From assembly GCA_965249735.1 (NCBI GenBank), contig CBDFMS010000025.1, positions 124,001-188,000 on the forward strand: a DNA stretch of 64,000 nucleotides, in the 5' to 3' direction. Every line of letters starts with the position of its first letter. Position 1 is the first letter of the stretch. Source of the DNA: JANQSS01 sp965249735 (GTDB taxonomy: Bacteria; Bacteroidota; Bacteroidia; Chitinophagales; Saprospiraceae). The translations under genes were made by a program, and so were the position numbers. Shown piece after piece: positions 7,605 through 17,816 of the stretch. The notes beneath the pieces are model-generated. The model ran no database searches. It saw only the letters and a program-made list of their open reading frames with translations, and was not told the DNA's origin.

Positions 7605-10600
7605 TCAAGCACTCATCTGATAAACACTCCGACCACCACCATAATAATTCGAAAAGATATGTTGATACACACTCACTGTCTTAAGACTGACATCCTCGTC
7701 ACTGTACGTTCTCTCCGGCAACCACAGCAAGTTGTCATATATCAGACCCTTAACTTGGGCAGTGACCTGACGGCTCTCTCTCCACCGTTCAACCTTTAGC
7801 TTTTCTGCTTTTAGCTTATCGAGTGTTTCTATGGCGACTTTTTTGACCTGCTTCAGTTCGTTGCCTTCCAATATCTTGCCCTCTCTCAAGAGATCAAAAA
7901 TAGCTAGGGCCTCTTGATCAGACAGGTTTTCTCTGACGGCTCGTTGTTCTTCAATGGTTAAGTCCTCGATGAAATTACTCAAGTTTTCGAATGCCTTCAC
8001 CGTATTTTCTAGTGATTTCCCCTGATTGTATTCAGCTATTATCTCCTTGTATCGATCGTAGAACTCCAAGCGTAATGGATTTTCCTTCAGCATTTGTTCC
8101 AACTTTTTATCAATCGCTTGCTGTAAACTATAGGTGAGGGTATTCTTTCTTTTTGTTTTAGTAAAAGCCGCTTTGAGTTTGTCAAAATCAAGCGTGCTGA
8201 GGTCAACGTATACACCTTCTTTGTCCTCAACCCCTTGGTCTTTTAGTTTGACGCTATCACTTACAACAGCCTGAAGTTCCATCATGAGTTCAGTCACGTC
8301 AGCTGATTTTACATTTTGATTCAATTGATTGTAAATAGCCTCTAAGGCATTGAATTTCTTGATGTAAGGCTTTATCTGTTCTTCTGGGTATAACGCCTTA
8401 TACTTTCTAAAAACGTTTCTCGCCATGATCTCAAACGACGTACGGGTTGTTTCATTCAAACAAATACAATCGGCTGCATCTTTGAGCTTTCCGATTTTTT
8501 GCATGGGCTTGGCGTTGATGAGGTCTGAGATGTTAAAATCGAGTGATTTTAAATAATCAATTGTCTCTTTGATCGCTTTTTTAAGCTCACCTTCTAATTC
8601 AATTAATTGTTCGACTGGTTTTCCTGCATTCTTTCCTGTGCCTCCTCCTTTTGTGCCTTCTCCATAAACAGAATATGCTTTTTCCAATTGCTCATAGACA
8701 TTTCCATAATCTACAATCAATCCATTTTCTTTTTCATCATCATAGACGCGATTTGCACGAGCAATGGTCTGCATGAGTGTGTGTCCCTTGATAGGTTTAT
8801 CCAGATATACAGTCGAGACACATTGTGCGTCAAAGCCTGTAATCCACATGGCACAAACGATGGCCAATCGGAATGGATTCTCAGCATCTTTGAATTCCTT
8901 TTCTAAATTCCGTTCAACTATTTTTTTACGATGTACTTCGATATCCAAGTTCATCTTTCTGAATTTATCCACTTCATTTTGCTCACTACTAACCACGACG
9001 CAAACTTCAGTTTCTGCAACCTTGTCGTATTTACGTTGTAGCTCCTGCGCTTCTTGCTGATCTTCAGCATTTTTAATTCGCCCTTTTAATTCTTCCAAAT
9101 ACAATGGCCAATACTTCATGATCAATTTATGCATACGCACGGCTGTGGGCTTGTCTAGGGCCACATACATTGCTTTTCCTTGATAACCGCGTTCATTGAA
9201 ATGCCAAACCAAATCTTTGGCAATGGCATCTAATCGTGGCTCTGCTGTGAGTATCGGGTAATTCTTTTTAAAAAGATAGGCTAGTTTCTTTCGTTGATCT
9301 TCATCGAGATTTTCATCCTCTAATATCTCCGCCATACGCTCATCCAATTTCGGATTTTCGATAGCTAGCTTTTCTCCTTTGTTGATGTAGCGTAATGGAA
9401 GTGTAGCCTCATCTTCAATTGCTCGTTTGAAGTCATATACTGACACGTACTCACCAAAGATGTTTTTTGTGAGTTCTTCTTCATCTTTTATTATTGGCGT
9501 GCCGGTGAAGCCTAAATAGGAGGCATTCGGCAAGCCATGAAATCGCATATTCCGAGCATAAGTCCCTCCTTGCGTTCTGTGTGCTTCATCCGATAGTACA
9601 ATGATATTTTTCCGATCTGTGATGAGCGGATACTCTGATTCTTTTTCTGGATTGATAGAGAACTTATGGATGAGGGTAAAAACATAACGATGGTTTTCAG
9701 CCAGCAATTCGCGCAAATGCTCTCTGCCAGTCAATCCTGATTTTTTACCTGCGACGATATTTTTATTATTTACTACACCGACACCGGAGAATGTATCATA
9801 CAATTGATTCTCTAATTCCGTTCGATCTACTGCAATTAAAAACGTGTAAGCTCCGCCTAGTTTACGATGTATCTTTTCGCATAAGAAAACCATAGAATAC
9901 GATTTTCCACTGCCTTGGGTATGCCAATAGACTCCTAATTTCCCTTTGAGGTCCTCAATGTCTTTTACATTCTCGATGACTTTATTTACTCCGATGTATT
10001 GATGATTTTTAGCCATGAGTTTGACTGCTTCACCACTTGAAGTATCAAACAGTAGAAAGTTTTCGAAGATGTCCATCAGTCGATGTGGAGCGCATGTTCC
10101 TCTCAACATGGTATCAAGGCTTACCTCACCTTCCTCGTCTTCTTCAATCCGTTTCCAATCAAGAAAGAACTTATAAGGGCTTGTGATAGTGCCAACTTTA
10201 GCATCTGTGCCATTACTTAAGATGATGAATCCGTTATTGTGAAATAGATGAGGAATCGTGTCTTTATAGTCCCGGAGATTATCTGTGTAGGCATTTCGCA
10301 AGTCTGTATGATGCGCCTTAAGCTCAAAAAACACAAGTGGAATACCATTAACAAAGCCCACAACATCTGGTCTGCGATTGTATAAATCCCCAAGTACTTC
10401 CAATTGACGAACGGCTAAAAAATGATTCGCTTCATAGTTTTTATAATCGAATACTTTAAGCTTCTTTTTGACTAATGCTCCTTTTTCATTTGTATAGCTA
10501 ACTGGTACACCATTTTTCAGCAGCTCATATTTTACTTTATTGATCTGTCCTAATGACTTGTCGGCTGCTTTTTGATTGACTTGTTCTAATGCTTGTTCGT

Positions 10601-10811
10601 AGGTGCTCGTAGATAATCCGGGATTAAGTTTTTCCAATGCCTGTAGCAAGTATCGACTCAGAATGACTTCTGACTTGTTCTCGCGGCCTAATAGACCATC
10701 TGCACCCCAAGTCTCTTTTTTCCACGCTGTTACTACATCCCAACCTAATTCTTCCAGCACGTCTTGGGTGGCTTGTTCTATAAGTCCGTCTTCTGAATAT
10801 TCGTAGCTCAT
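7605..10811 (-). CDS. hsdR: Type I restriction enzyme, R (endonuclease/translocase) subunit
   Basis: A 1068-residue protein that, with HsdM and HsdS, translocates DNA and cleaves it away from unmethylated recognition sites. The N-terminal PD-(D/E)XK nuclease is visible as RRPDVVGFVNG...FFELKAH (Asp about 149, Glu 163, Lys 165). The superfamily 2 motor has Walker A HTQGSGKSYSM (about 297-304), LSDEAHRT (DEAH box, about 400), GFTGTPI, and motif VI QTIARANRVYDD. A helical C-terminal region would contact the methylase core. It is the last gene of the leftward operon and starts 2 bases after mcrC. The catalytic residues all look intact. Its 3' end lies 10 bases from the outer IS21 element. Because hsdM is frameshifted, the complex may not be active. 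Confidence 0.95.
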   Translation of the reverse strand: MSYEYSEDGLIEQATQDVLEELGWDVVTAWKKETWGADGLLGRENKSEVILSRYLLQALEKLNPGLSTSTYEQALEQVNQKAADKSLGQINKVKYELLKNGVPVSYTNEKGALVKKKLKVFDYKNYEANHFLAVRQLEVLGDLYNRRPDVVGFVNGIPLVFFELKAHHTDLRNAYTDNLRDYKDTIPHLFHNNGFIILSNGTDAKVGTITSPYKFFLDWKRIEEDEEGEVSLDTMLRGTCAPHRLMDIFENFLLFDTSSGEAVKLMAKNHQYIGVNKVIENVKDIEDLKGKLGVYWHTQGSGKSYSMVFLCEKIHRKLGGAYTFLIAVDRTELENQLYDTFSGVGVVNNKNIVAGKKSGLTGREHLRELLAENHRYVFTLIHKFSINPEKESEYPLITDRKNIIVLSDEAHRTQGGTYARNMRFHGLPNASYLGFTGTPIIKDEEELTKNIFGEYVSVYDFKRAIEDEATLPLRYINKGEKLAIENPKLDERMAEILEDENLDEDQRKKLAYLFKKNYPILTAEPRLDAIAKDLVWHFNERGYQGKAMYVALDKPTAVRMHKLIMKYWPLYLEELKGRIKNAEDQQEAQELQRKYDKVAETEVCVVVSSEQNEVDKFRKMNLDIEVHRKKIVERNLEKEFKDAENPFRLAIVCAMWITGFDAQCVSTVYLDKPIKGHTLMQTIARANRVYDDEKENGLIVDYGNVYEQLEKAYSVYGEGTKGGGTGKNAGKPVEQLIELEGELKKAIKETIDYLKSLDFNISDLINAKPMQKIGKLKDAADCICLNETTRTSFEIMARNVFRKYKALYPEEQIKPYIKKFNALEAIYNQLNQNVKSADVTELMMELQAVVSDSVKLKDQGVEDKEGVYVDLSTLDFDKLKAAFTKTKRKNTLTYSLQQAIDKKLEQMLKENPLRLEFYDRYKEIIAEYNQGKSLENTVKAFENLSNFIEDLTIEEQRAVRENLSDQEALAIFDLLREGKILEGNELKQVKKVAIETLDKLKAEKLKVERWRESRQVTAQVKGLIYDNLLWLPERTYSDEDVSLKTVSVYQHIFSNYYGGGRSVYQMSA

Positions 10812-10813
10812 AT

Positions 10814-12070
10814 CTATAGGGTTAGCCAGGTATTAAATATTTCATTGCTCAATTGTTTCTGCCAGTCTTGAATTGAGGATGCAGGGCTGATTTGTATCAA
10901 CCGACATTCCATCGTACTTGAACCCGTCATCGGTGTCGGTTCAAAATAGCCAACTATTTGTTTTGAATCACCTGGATAGACTAGGGCTACATGTTGTGCC
11001 TCATAATATATATGGTAGGCAAACATTTGCCGGAGATCTTGAGCACTGGGCTGTCCATCTGCATTTTTCCATTTGGTGTCAATCACAGCTTTCTTGCCTT
11101 CCAAACTTTCGATTAATATATCTGCTCGCATTTCACTTTCACTTTTGCTTTGCTCAGATTTCCAAAAGAGTTTGCTTTTTTGTCCCTTAACCACACTATT
11201 CATTGGTTTATACTTAGCCAACGTACAAAGTATGAACTGCTCCCACAAGGCGTTCATATCGAACATGAGGGCAAGTGTGTGGTCAATTCCTTGTACAACG
11301 TCTGGATGATAATTCAATAAAATCATCCTGGCAAAATTGAGGGCGGAAACATAGTCGTTAGATTTCCTACTTAACACGACTCGCTCAAACAACTGACTAG
11401 AAACTATAACCTTGTCAACTTCAGGAAAAAATAAACGAAGATGCCGTATCCGATTTTTCAATGCTTGACTCACATGCATATGCTGAACCAAATCAAGTGC
11501 CATTTTGAGCAGTTGTATGATCAGGTGATTTTGATTATAGACCACATGAGTAGTATAAAAACGATGTGCATGAACGGAGTTATACTGAATTTGTTTCGGT
11601 ATTTGGATTCGACCTCTGAGACTTAGAATATTTCCTTCTTTTTGTCCATACTGTTTGATTAGGCCTTTATGGACCAAATACTCCAGTTCAGTAACAAACA
11701 ACTCAATATAAGTATCGAGCAGAAAATTAGTTTTCAATCGCAAGGCACTTGATGATGGCGAGCTGCCGCGCAACTCACCTACGACATATAACATATCAAT
11801 CAATCGACTGCGCCACTCGATAATAGAATCCTGCTTTTCAGCTTTGGGCAATATTTCTACAGCCAAATTTCCTAATTGCAACACGCCCACATGAGAGTTA
11901 AATTTTACGCCTCGATGAATTAAGCTATAGAATTGTCCTTTTGAAGAAGTAAAAAAATGTTGAAAGGCTTTTAAGTTATCATGCGTGAACTCCACACCAT
12001 TATACCGATTGTTAACGATTAAAGAATCGTGCTCAAAAACAGATATTCTATTCGGTGTTTTGATTTGCAA
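10814..12070 (-). CDS. mcrC: McrC-like restriction endonuclease subunit
   Basis: A 418-residue protein with the McrC layout: an N-terminal adaptor part (GVLQLGNLAVEILPK) that couples to the McrB motor and a C-terminal PD-(D/E)XK nuclease. The nuclease signature is seen in SESEMRADILIE followed by KAVIDTKWK. With McrB it cleaves DNA containing modified bases. It follows mcrB after 3 bases and precedes hsdR by 2 bases, so translation is probably coupled through the whole block. No defect is visible. The McrC assignment is strong; which DNA modification is recognised cannot be told from this subunit. Confidence 0.9.
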   Translation of the reverse strand: MQIKTPNRISVFEHDSLIVNNRYNGVEFTHDNLKAFQHFFTSSKGQFYSLIHRGVKFNSHVGVLQLGNLAVEILPKAEKQDSIIEWRSRLIDMLYVVGELRGSSPSSSALRLKTNFLLDTYIELFVTELEYLVHKGLIKQYGQKEGNILSLRGRIQIPKQIQYNSVHAHRFYTTHVVYNQNHLIIQLLKMALDLVQHMHVSQALKNRIRHLRLFFPEVDKVIVSSQLFERVVLSRKSNDYVSALNFARMILLNYHPDVVQGIDHTLALMFDMNALWEQFILCTLAKYKPMNSVVKGQKSKLFWKSEQSKSESEMRADILIESLEGKKAVIDTKWKNADGQPSAQDLRQMFAYHIYYEAQHVALVYPGDSKQIVGYFEPTPMTGSSTMECRLIQISPASSIQDWQKQLSNEIFNTWLTL

Positions 12071-12073
12071 CGG

Positions 12074-14311
12074 CTATTCTTCTTTTGTCTTATTAAAAAG
12101 TAAATCGAGTGCCGCGATAAATTGATCATCCGACATATTCATGCAATTTTTTATTTCGTAGATGGTCTTGGAATCCACTAAATGAATACCGTCATATGAA
12201 CTTGTAGCAAACAAATCCATATTGATTGATGTGTTCTTTGGTGAGCAAAAGCCTTCGCCTAGCACAAGTGAGAGTTTGCCTTGGTCACCATAAAAATACT
12301 CCTGAAGGAGTGGAATGATTTTTTGAGTGAACATCTTTTTGAGGCCTGTTAGTGAATCCACTTGCATGAAATAGCTATGCCCAATCAAATGATCTTTATC
12401 CAATAGAATTTCTACGCGCGTATTGATCAGCTCCAGTAAGTAGTCTAATCGTATCTCTTCATCTTCGCCATATTCTATGCCACCTTCTAATTCGTTTAAA
12501 ACACCTTTCTGACTGATCAAATTAGGATCTGGAGCAATCTCTACAAAACTAAATCGTCGTCGAAGGGCAGCATCCAGGGCCTCCACACTTTTATCGGCTG
12601 TATTCATGGTGCAAAGCAAGTAGACATTATCCGGCACGCCGAATAAGGTTTCGCTATCCTTTGAATAGGGCAGAATCAAGCGAATTTCCTCGGCTCCTCC
12701 GATGCGCTTATCTTCTTCAAGTAATGTGATCAATTCGCCAAATACCTGAGAGACATTGGCGCGATTAATTTCGTCGATAATGAGCACGTAATTCTTAGTT
12801 ATCGCAGGTCTATTGACGACGTTTAGTTCTTTTAGCGCTTCTTTTTTTATGTCAGCAGTATGGAATTCATAGATCGTTTGCTGAGAAATACTCTTCGCCA
12901 AGAAGCGAGAAGGCGGTGTTTGAAGATTTTGTGCCAACCACGTCACTTTTCTGAAATGGGTATATCGAATCTGTGCATCATCGTCGTAATAATAATCGCT
13001 CGTGATCACACCGATGGCGTCAATAATCTTATTTCCTAGAGACACTACGACAACATCGCCTTTTTTCATTCGCAGAAAGGTGTGTGCCGCCTGAATTTGG
13101 TAGCGTGACTTCTCAACAAGGGCAGCATTTTCTTCAGTAAAGCGATTGCGGAAAATCTTCCATTTGTTTACAAGTTTTTTATATGACGTTAAATCATTCT
13201 GTCCACCATAGCCCAAAGCAATCACATCGTTTTCCAGACACCATTGATGAGTCTCCGATCGATTTTTCCCGCCTAAGGACATTTTAAAATAACTGCACTT
13301 ATCCCAATCTACTGATGCCTCCGTTTTGACTTCGATACGTTTTGCCTGTTGACAAATTTGTTTAAAAATACCAGGTTCGACATCATAGCTGATTCCATCT
13401 TCCGTGACTTGTGGTTTGATGCCCTCTACAAAATCTTCATAGCTTGTACTTTGATGAAATGTGGTAAAAGCAATCTGTCCTAGTTCGGTCAATCGTTGAT
13501 ATTCTGCTTTGATCGATTTACGGTCTTGATTCAAATTAAATGTTGGATTGCAAATGCGTACGGCCTCACTCACTGTTCTATAGGTTTTTCCAGTTCCTGG
13601 TGGTCCGTAAAATATTTGATTGAGCGGCGTGGTTCGCTGTTCTTCTGAGATATCTAAAGGACTCTGAATGCCCTCATCCATATCTAATAGCTTCTTCCCA
13701 ACTTTTTCGTCTGTACTATATTTCTTTAACCGTCGCTCCAACTTATCCTGCATGGTATTGAATTCATCCTCTGTGATGCGATGAGCTTTAAATTCCGGGA
13801 ACTTCTTCTTAATTTCCAAGATACCTGATTCGACTATGGGTACTATTTTTTGAACATCTTCCCATGAAGCATCAATTAGCTCTGAGATTTTGTCGTTGTC
13901 AAATTCTCTATACAACGTAGAATAGCTTTGCATCACCTTTGTAGAATCAGTCTCGTAATCAATTGGCAAGACTGATCTCACTGACTCTTTAATAGAGCTG
14001 ATTAAGTCTAATGCAGCCTGATTTTGATCATCATGAGGATTTCTGGTTTGATAAAATGAGATGTCAAATCCAATTCGGTCTTTCCCCCAAGAAAATCGCA
14101 AGTTTATCATATCACTGGAAGACCCAGGAAATGCTACTGGAATGGTCCAAAGCGTGGTAGCAAAGTATTTTGATTTCTCCGTGCCAATAAAATAATTAAG
14201 TTCCGATCCCTTACTCGCTTTTTGGCGAACAGAGAAAGTGAAATCAGGTTGCCTGTTGTGCATTGACGTTAGCCATGTATATATCCCTTCTTGAAAATCT
14301 GAGTAGTTCAT
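12074..14311 (-). CDS. mcrB: McrB-like AAA+ GTPase with an inserted EVE/PUA-like domain
   Basis: A 745-residue motor subunit. Residues 1-110 resemble the DUF3578 (MrcB N-terminal) domain. The AAA+ module has Walker A GPPGTGKT (236-243), Walker B YVLIIDEINRANVSQVFGEL (508-527), sensor-1 LLCTMNTADKS (565-575) and the arginine-rich ALRRRFSF (581-588), as in McrB. Between Walker A and Walker B lies an extra block of about 150 residues (about 335-485) that reads as an EVE/PUA-like fold: DVIALGYGGQNDL, MKKGDVVVVSLGNKIIDAIG, ITSDYYY. EVE domains bind modified bases, so this block may be the DNA-reading part. It sits 36 bases after hsdS on the same strand. The McrB call is strong; the EVE call is by pattern. 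Confidence 0.9.
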   Translation of the reverse strand: MNYSDFQEGIYTWLTSMHNRQPDFTFSVRQKASKGSELNYFIGTEKSKYFATTLWTIPVAFPGSSSDMINLRFSWGKDRIGFDISFYQTRNPHDDQNQAALDLISSIKESVRSVLPIDYETDSTKVMQSYSTLYREFDNDKISELIDASWEDVQKIVPIVESGILEIKKKFPEFKAHRITEDEFNTMQDKLERRLKKYSTDEKVGKKLLDMDEGIQSPLDISEEQRTTPLNQIFYGPPGTGKTYRTVSEAVRICNPTFNLNQDRKSIKAEYQRLTELGQIAFTTFHQSTSYEDFVEGIKPQVTEDGISYDVEPGIFKQICQQAKRIEVKTEASVDWDKCSYFKMSLGGKNRSETHQWCLENDVIALGYGGQNDLTSYKKLVNKWKIFRNRFTEENAALVEKSRYQIQAAHTFLRMKKGDVVVVSLGNKIIDAIGVITSDYYYDDDAQIRYTHFRKVTWLAQNLQTPPSRFLAKSISQQTIYEFHTADIKKEALKELNVVNRPAITKNYVLIIDEINRANVSQVFGELITLLEEDKRIGGAEEIRLILPYSKDSETLFGVPDNVYLLCTMNTADKSVEALDAALRRRFSFVEIAPDPNLISQKGVLNELEGGIEYGEDEEIRLDYLLELINTRVEILLDKDHLIGHSYFMQVDSLTGLKKMFTQKIIPLLQEYFYGDQGKLSLVLGEGFCSPKNTSINMDLFATSSYDGIHLVDSKTIYEIKNCMNMSDDQFIAALDLLFNKTKEE

Positions 14312-14347
14312 AGCTTCATATTTATTGGGTTCTTTTAATGTTATCTT

Positions 14348-15607
14348 TTAACGGGCCAGTTCATCCACAACTTGTCCCGATAATTCATCGACATCAATCA
14401 TCCCCATCATCAACCGAGGCAATAATATGTCCCGAGCTTCCTTGAGGAGTTGGTTTTGGTTAGATAATGCCGCTGCGATTTTCATTTGCGCATAAACCGC
14501 CTTATGAAACTCTTGTTGTATAACAGGATTTGGCTGCAAAATTTCAAAAAGATGTAATGTTTTAATTGGTAGTTGTGGTTGAGCAGTACCAGTGCCTACG
14601 TTTATTAGCATTTTATACGAATTTGTATTAGATAACTGATAGTACAAAAAGCTATTGTAGATTGATAAATTATCACATCTGAATAGTACTAGTTGGGCAT
14701 TAATATTACTCCCTTCGAAAGCCTTGTCAACAAAGGCAACTTTACCTATGCTGCCTCTTGTTGACAAAATTATATCACCGTCAACTAAATGTCCTTTTAA
14801 AAGAGTATTATGCTGCGCAGGTGAAATTCTTTTCACCCCTTCAATAGATAATCTACCATTATTCATTTCTCTGGTAGAGAAAAAAGGAACTCCCTCAGAT
14901 ATAAAGTCTTTAGACCTAGGATATTTTGAACTATAGTTGCCATCACCAACAACTATTGTCGTATCTCTTACTCTTTTCTTCTCCCACCCCTCCGGCAATC
15001 CAGTCTCCTCATCAAACCTAGCAGACTCATGGCCCGGAAATTTCATCCGAACAAACCACTCCTCATAAGTAAGCTGCGCTTTTTCTTCCAGCAGCTTGAT
15101 GCGCTTGAGATTGTTTTCTATCAAATCATCATAGGCGGATAGGATGGTGGCTATTTTGCGTTGGGTTGGGAGAGGAGGGAGGTTGATTTTTACGCTTTTA
15201 AAAGCTCCATGATTCAAGTCTGGCTGAGCTGAGCCCGTTGCAAGGGAGCTAATAGTCTTTCTAACAAAAGGATTTTTTAACCATTGAAACAAAAATACGG
15301 AGTGGACTTTTTCGCGTGGGATAACTTTGAAGCAGTTATTGTAGATAACACCTGTCTTGCCCATAAATGCGAGACCAACTTGTCCTGTCCTGCTATAAAT
15401 TATTTCTGATGGAGTCACAATAAATTGCTGAGGAATACTATGATTTACAAATAACGTTTCAGTATCATTTATTAAGTCCGATATTTTCAATAGAGGCAGC
15501 CCTTTATTATCTTCAGCGAGATAATGATGGCTTTTTTTGTTTAGTGCGAATCCTTGTTTTAAATCTACAACTTCTCCGAGTTTAAAAGAACTCCATCCTT
15601 TTCTCAT
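14348..15607 (-). CDS. hsdS: Type I restriction-modification specificity subunit
   Basis: A 419-residue HsdS, the subunit that reads the split recognition site. It has two target-recognition domains (about 1-150 and 205-360). Each ends in the usual hinge: NLPPLPTQRKIATILSAYDD with a helical spacer NLKRIKLLEEKAQLTYEEWF, and ILQPNPVIQQEFHKAVYAQM with a second helix. Its ATG overlaps the hsdM stop, a sign of translational coupling. The frame is intact. Target-recognition domains vary rapidly, so the recognised sequence cannot be inferred. Confidence 0.93.
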   Translation of the reverse strand: MRKGWSSFKLGEVVDLKQGFALNKKSHHYLAEDNKGLPLLKISDLINDTETLFVNHSIPQQFIVTPSEIIYSRTGQVGLAFMGKTGVIYNNCFKVIPREKVHSVFLFQWLKNPFVRKTISSLATGSAQPDLNHGAFKSVKINLPPLPTQRKIATILSAYDDLIENNLKRIKLLEEKAQLTYEEWFVRMKFPGHESARFDEETGLPEGWEKKRVRDTTIVVGDGNYSSKYPRSKDFISEGVPFFSTREMNNGRLSIEGVKRISPAQHNTLLKGHLVDGDIILSTRGSIGKVAFVDKAFEGSNINAQLVLFRCDNLSIYNSFLYYQLSNTNSYKMLINVGTGTAQPQLPIKTLHLFEILQPNPVIQQEFHKAVYAQMKIAAALSNQNQLLKEARDILLPRLMMGMIDVDELSGQVVDELAR

Positions 15608-17198
15608 AATGTTATCGATTGAATTTGCCCCATCAACATATTCGCTTCCTCATTTAATTGAGACAATTCACTGTGTATCTCCGCCATCCGTCCTTTATAA
15701 TCAAAATCCATATCGATATCTATCTTGACTCCGACATATCGACCCGGGGTAAGGCTGTAGTCCTGCTCGATGATTTCTTCCAGATCGACAATCTTACAAA
15801 GCCCTTCTAGATCTTGATAGACGTTGTCAGGGAAGTGTTCGTCAAACCAAGTGTTGTCCTCGCTTACGTAGGGGCTTTCTCCTCTAAATAAATCCATGAT
15901 AGCAGTTAGGCCTTCCAGTTGATTTTCATCAAAATCATTGATGGTTGACGTCACTTTTCGAAAGGTATTCCTGGCATCGATCATTAATATTTTATCCTTG
16001 TTTTCTTCTGTCTTCCCTTTATTGAAAAACCAAACATGGCAGGGTAGGCTGCGGGTATAAAAGAAATTATTGGCGATGGCGACGACACATTCTACAGCGC
16101 CACTTTCGATGAGTTGTTGTCTGATTCTTTTTTCAGCATTACCTGCATCTGTCGCTGAAGAGGCCATGACAAATCCAGCACGACCAGTTTCATTTAAATA
16201 TGAATAAAAATATTGCATCCATAAATAATTGCCATTGCTCACCGTGCCTTTTCCTGTGAGTGGTGGACCAAATGGTAGGCGATCATCTTCAGCAAGGAAT
16301 TTATTTTTAGCGTCTATTTTATCGACATTAAATGGAGGATTAGCCATGACAAAATCACACTTCCCTGTCAGATCATGAGGATTGGTATAGAAGCTATTGC
16401 TTTCGATGATTTTTCCTTCGATACCATGGATAGCGAGATTCATTTTTGCTAGTCTGGTATTATTACTTTTTAGCTCAGTGCCATAGACGGTGATCGCTTC
16501 ATTCACACTTTGCTTCTTTCCGGTTTTTCGCACATGATCTTCAATAAAGTGGGCTGTTTGGACGAACATACCACCAGACCCACAGGCTGGGTCATGGATG
16601 ATGCCATGATTGGGTTGGATAAAATTGACAATCAAGTTCACCAGAGAAGGCGGAGTGAAGAACTCGCCTCCCTCCTGTGCACCTGCGCCTTGCATGGAGA
16701 ATTTCATCAAGAAGAACTCATAGATGCGACCAAAGACATCGCCCTTGGCATTCCGAACAGCATCCGCATTGAATACACGCACTAGATTACGTAACAGCTT
16801 CTGATCAAACTCCTGATAGCTTTTTGGCAATATACCTGCTAAGTCAGCGTATTCCGCTTCTATGAGCTTCATAGCGTTATTAATAGCCTCTGCGATGTCA
16901 TCACTTTCAGGTAAGGCAGCCAGATAATCATACTTAGCCTTTTCTGGAAGCTTAATCGCTCCTGCTGCGGCGTAATCATCTTTAGTAGCTGCTCGTTTCT
17001 TTCCTGTACGTGGTTGATCGTCAAGTTGCTATCCACTTGCACTTTGGCATCTTCATATCGGTTCTGAGCAAAGCGCAGCAATACTAACCCCAAGAGTGGG
17101 TCTTTGTATTCTGCTGCAGTGAGCTTGGAGTTGCCTCTAAGCTCGTCAGCTGCATCCCACAGCTCCTTCTCTAAGTCTCTTATGTCTTGTTGATTCAT
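15604..17198 (-). pseudogene. hsdM: Type I adenine methyltransferase (M subunit) with a single-base frameshift
   Basis: N6-adenine methylase of the type I system. The SAM-binding motif DPACGSGGMF and the catalytic NPPF (NPPFNVDKID) are both present in the 422-residue frame at 15604-16872. The N-terminal HsdM domain (MNQQDIRDLEKELWDAADEL..., LGLVLLRFAQNRYEDAK) is in another frame starting at ATG 17198. The correct reading passes from ...DSNLTIN into PRTGKKRAATKDDYAAAGA at about 17012, which needs one extra base in a run of two C's on the coding strand. Without it the N-terminal frame stops at 16869. Either hsdM is a recent pseudogene or the read lost a base. As first gene of the operon it would affect host protection against HsdR. 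Confidence 0.88.
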
Positions 17199-17355
17199 GT
17201 TGTTCTAATTATGTGCCAGGCTAGCTGATAGAGCCTCATTTATCCAATTGGACATCAATCAACCAAATATAGGGGCTTCAACTGAATGAAATTGGCGGAG
17301 GATGCAACTTAGTGTGGGGTTGGGATATAAGGACGTGAATTTATCATGTAACACA

Positions 17356-17505
17356 TTAAGTGGAGTCTGTTGGCTGCCCTGGCAGTTGACATCGTTGTGG
17401 TATCTCGGTTATTCCGATCGCTCGCTTGCGGTATATTTCAAGTGCTTTATTCTCCTTGATTGACGGTAGCAAGACACCTAGATGCATTTCTGTTTCTTCT
17501 TTCAT
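17356..17505 (-). CDS. Possible 49-residue leader protein upstream of hsdM
   Basis: A short open frame from ATG 17505 begins MKEETEMHLGVLLPSIKENK, has no recognised domain and ends 157 bases before the hsdM start. An AAGGA stretch lies about 6 bases before the ATG. It might be a small co-transcribed protein, a fragment of an older gene or chance; nothing in the sequence decides this. Confidence 0.2.
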   Translation of the reverse strand: MKEETEMHLGVLLPSIKENKALEIYRKRAIGITEIPQRCQLPGQPTDST

Positions 17506-17816
17506 CTTTGTCCTTACAAGGATATCACCTGAGTTTCAACATAAAACGATCAATAGCGCTTTTGAATAATTTTTCAGTTGACATAAAATTCTAAACGGTC
17601 CCGAACCTTATTTAATACCATCCAATCCGTGCAATTCAAAAATGACCTATTTGCGATTTCCCCTTACCGACAATCCATTTAATTTGACCGATTGTCAAAT
17701 CCAAATTACATCGATCTCTTGTTCGCCCATTGCATCTATTGATAATATATTATGGATATTAGGCAGAGAACGAACTAGGTGATGATTAAACGACTTCGTC
17801 ATGTTGATCTATAACT
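17506..17816. other. Intergenic stretch without a recognisable gene
   Basis: AT-rich DNA between the small leader frame and the first copy of the long direct repeat. No frame with coding character and no clear promoter or hairpin was found by eye. Transcription of the leftward restriction operon probably starts somewhere here or in the repeat to the right. Confidence 0.4.

Noticed and set aside
7478..7684. 68-residue plus-strand frame crossing the IS21 right end
   Set aside because: It is made of IS21 terminal sequence and the antisense of the hsdR 3' end; no protein-like features.
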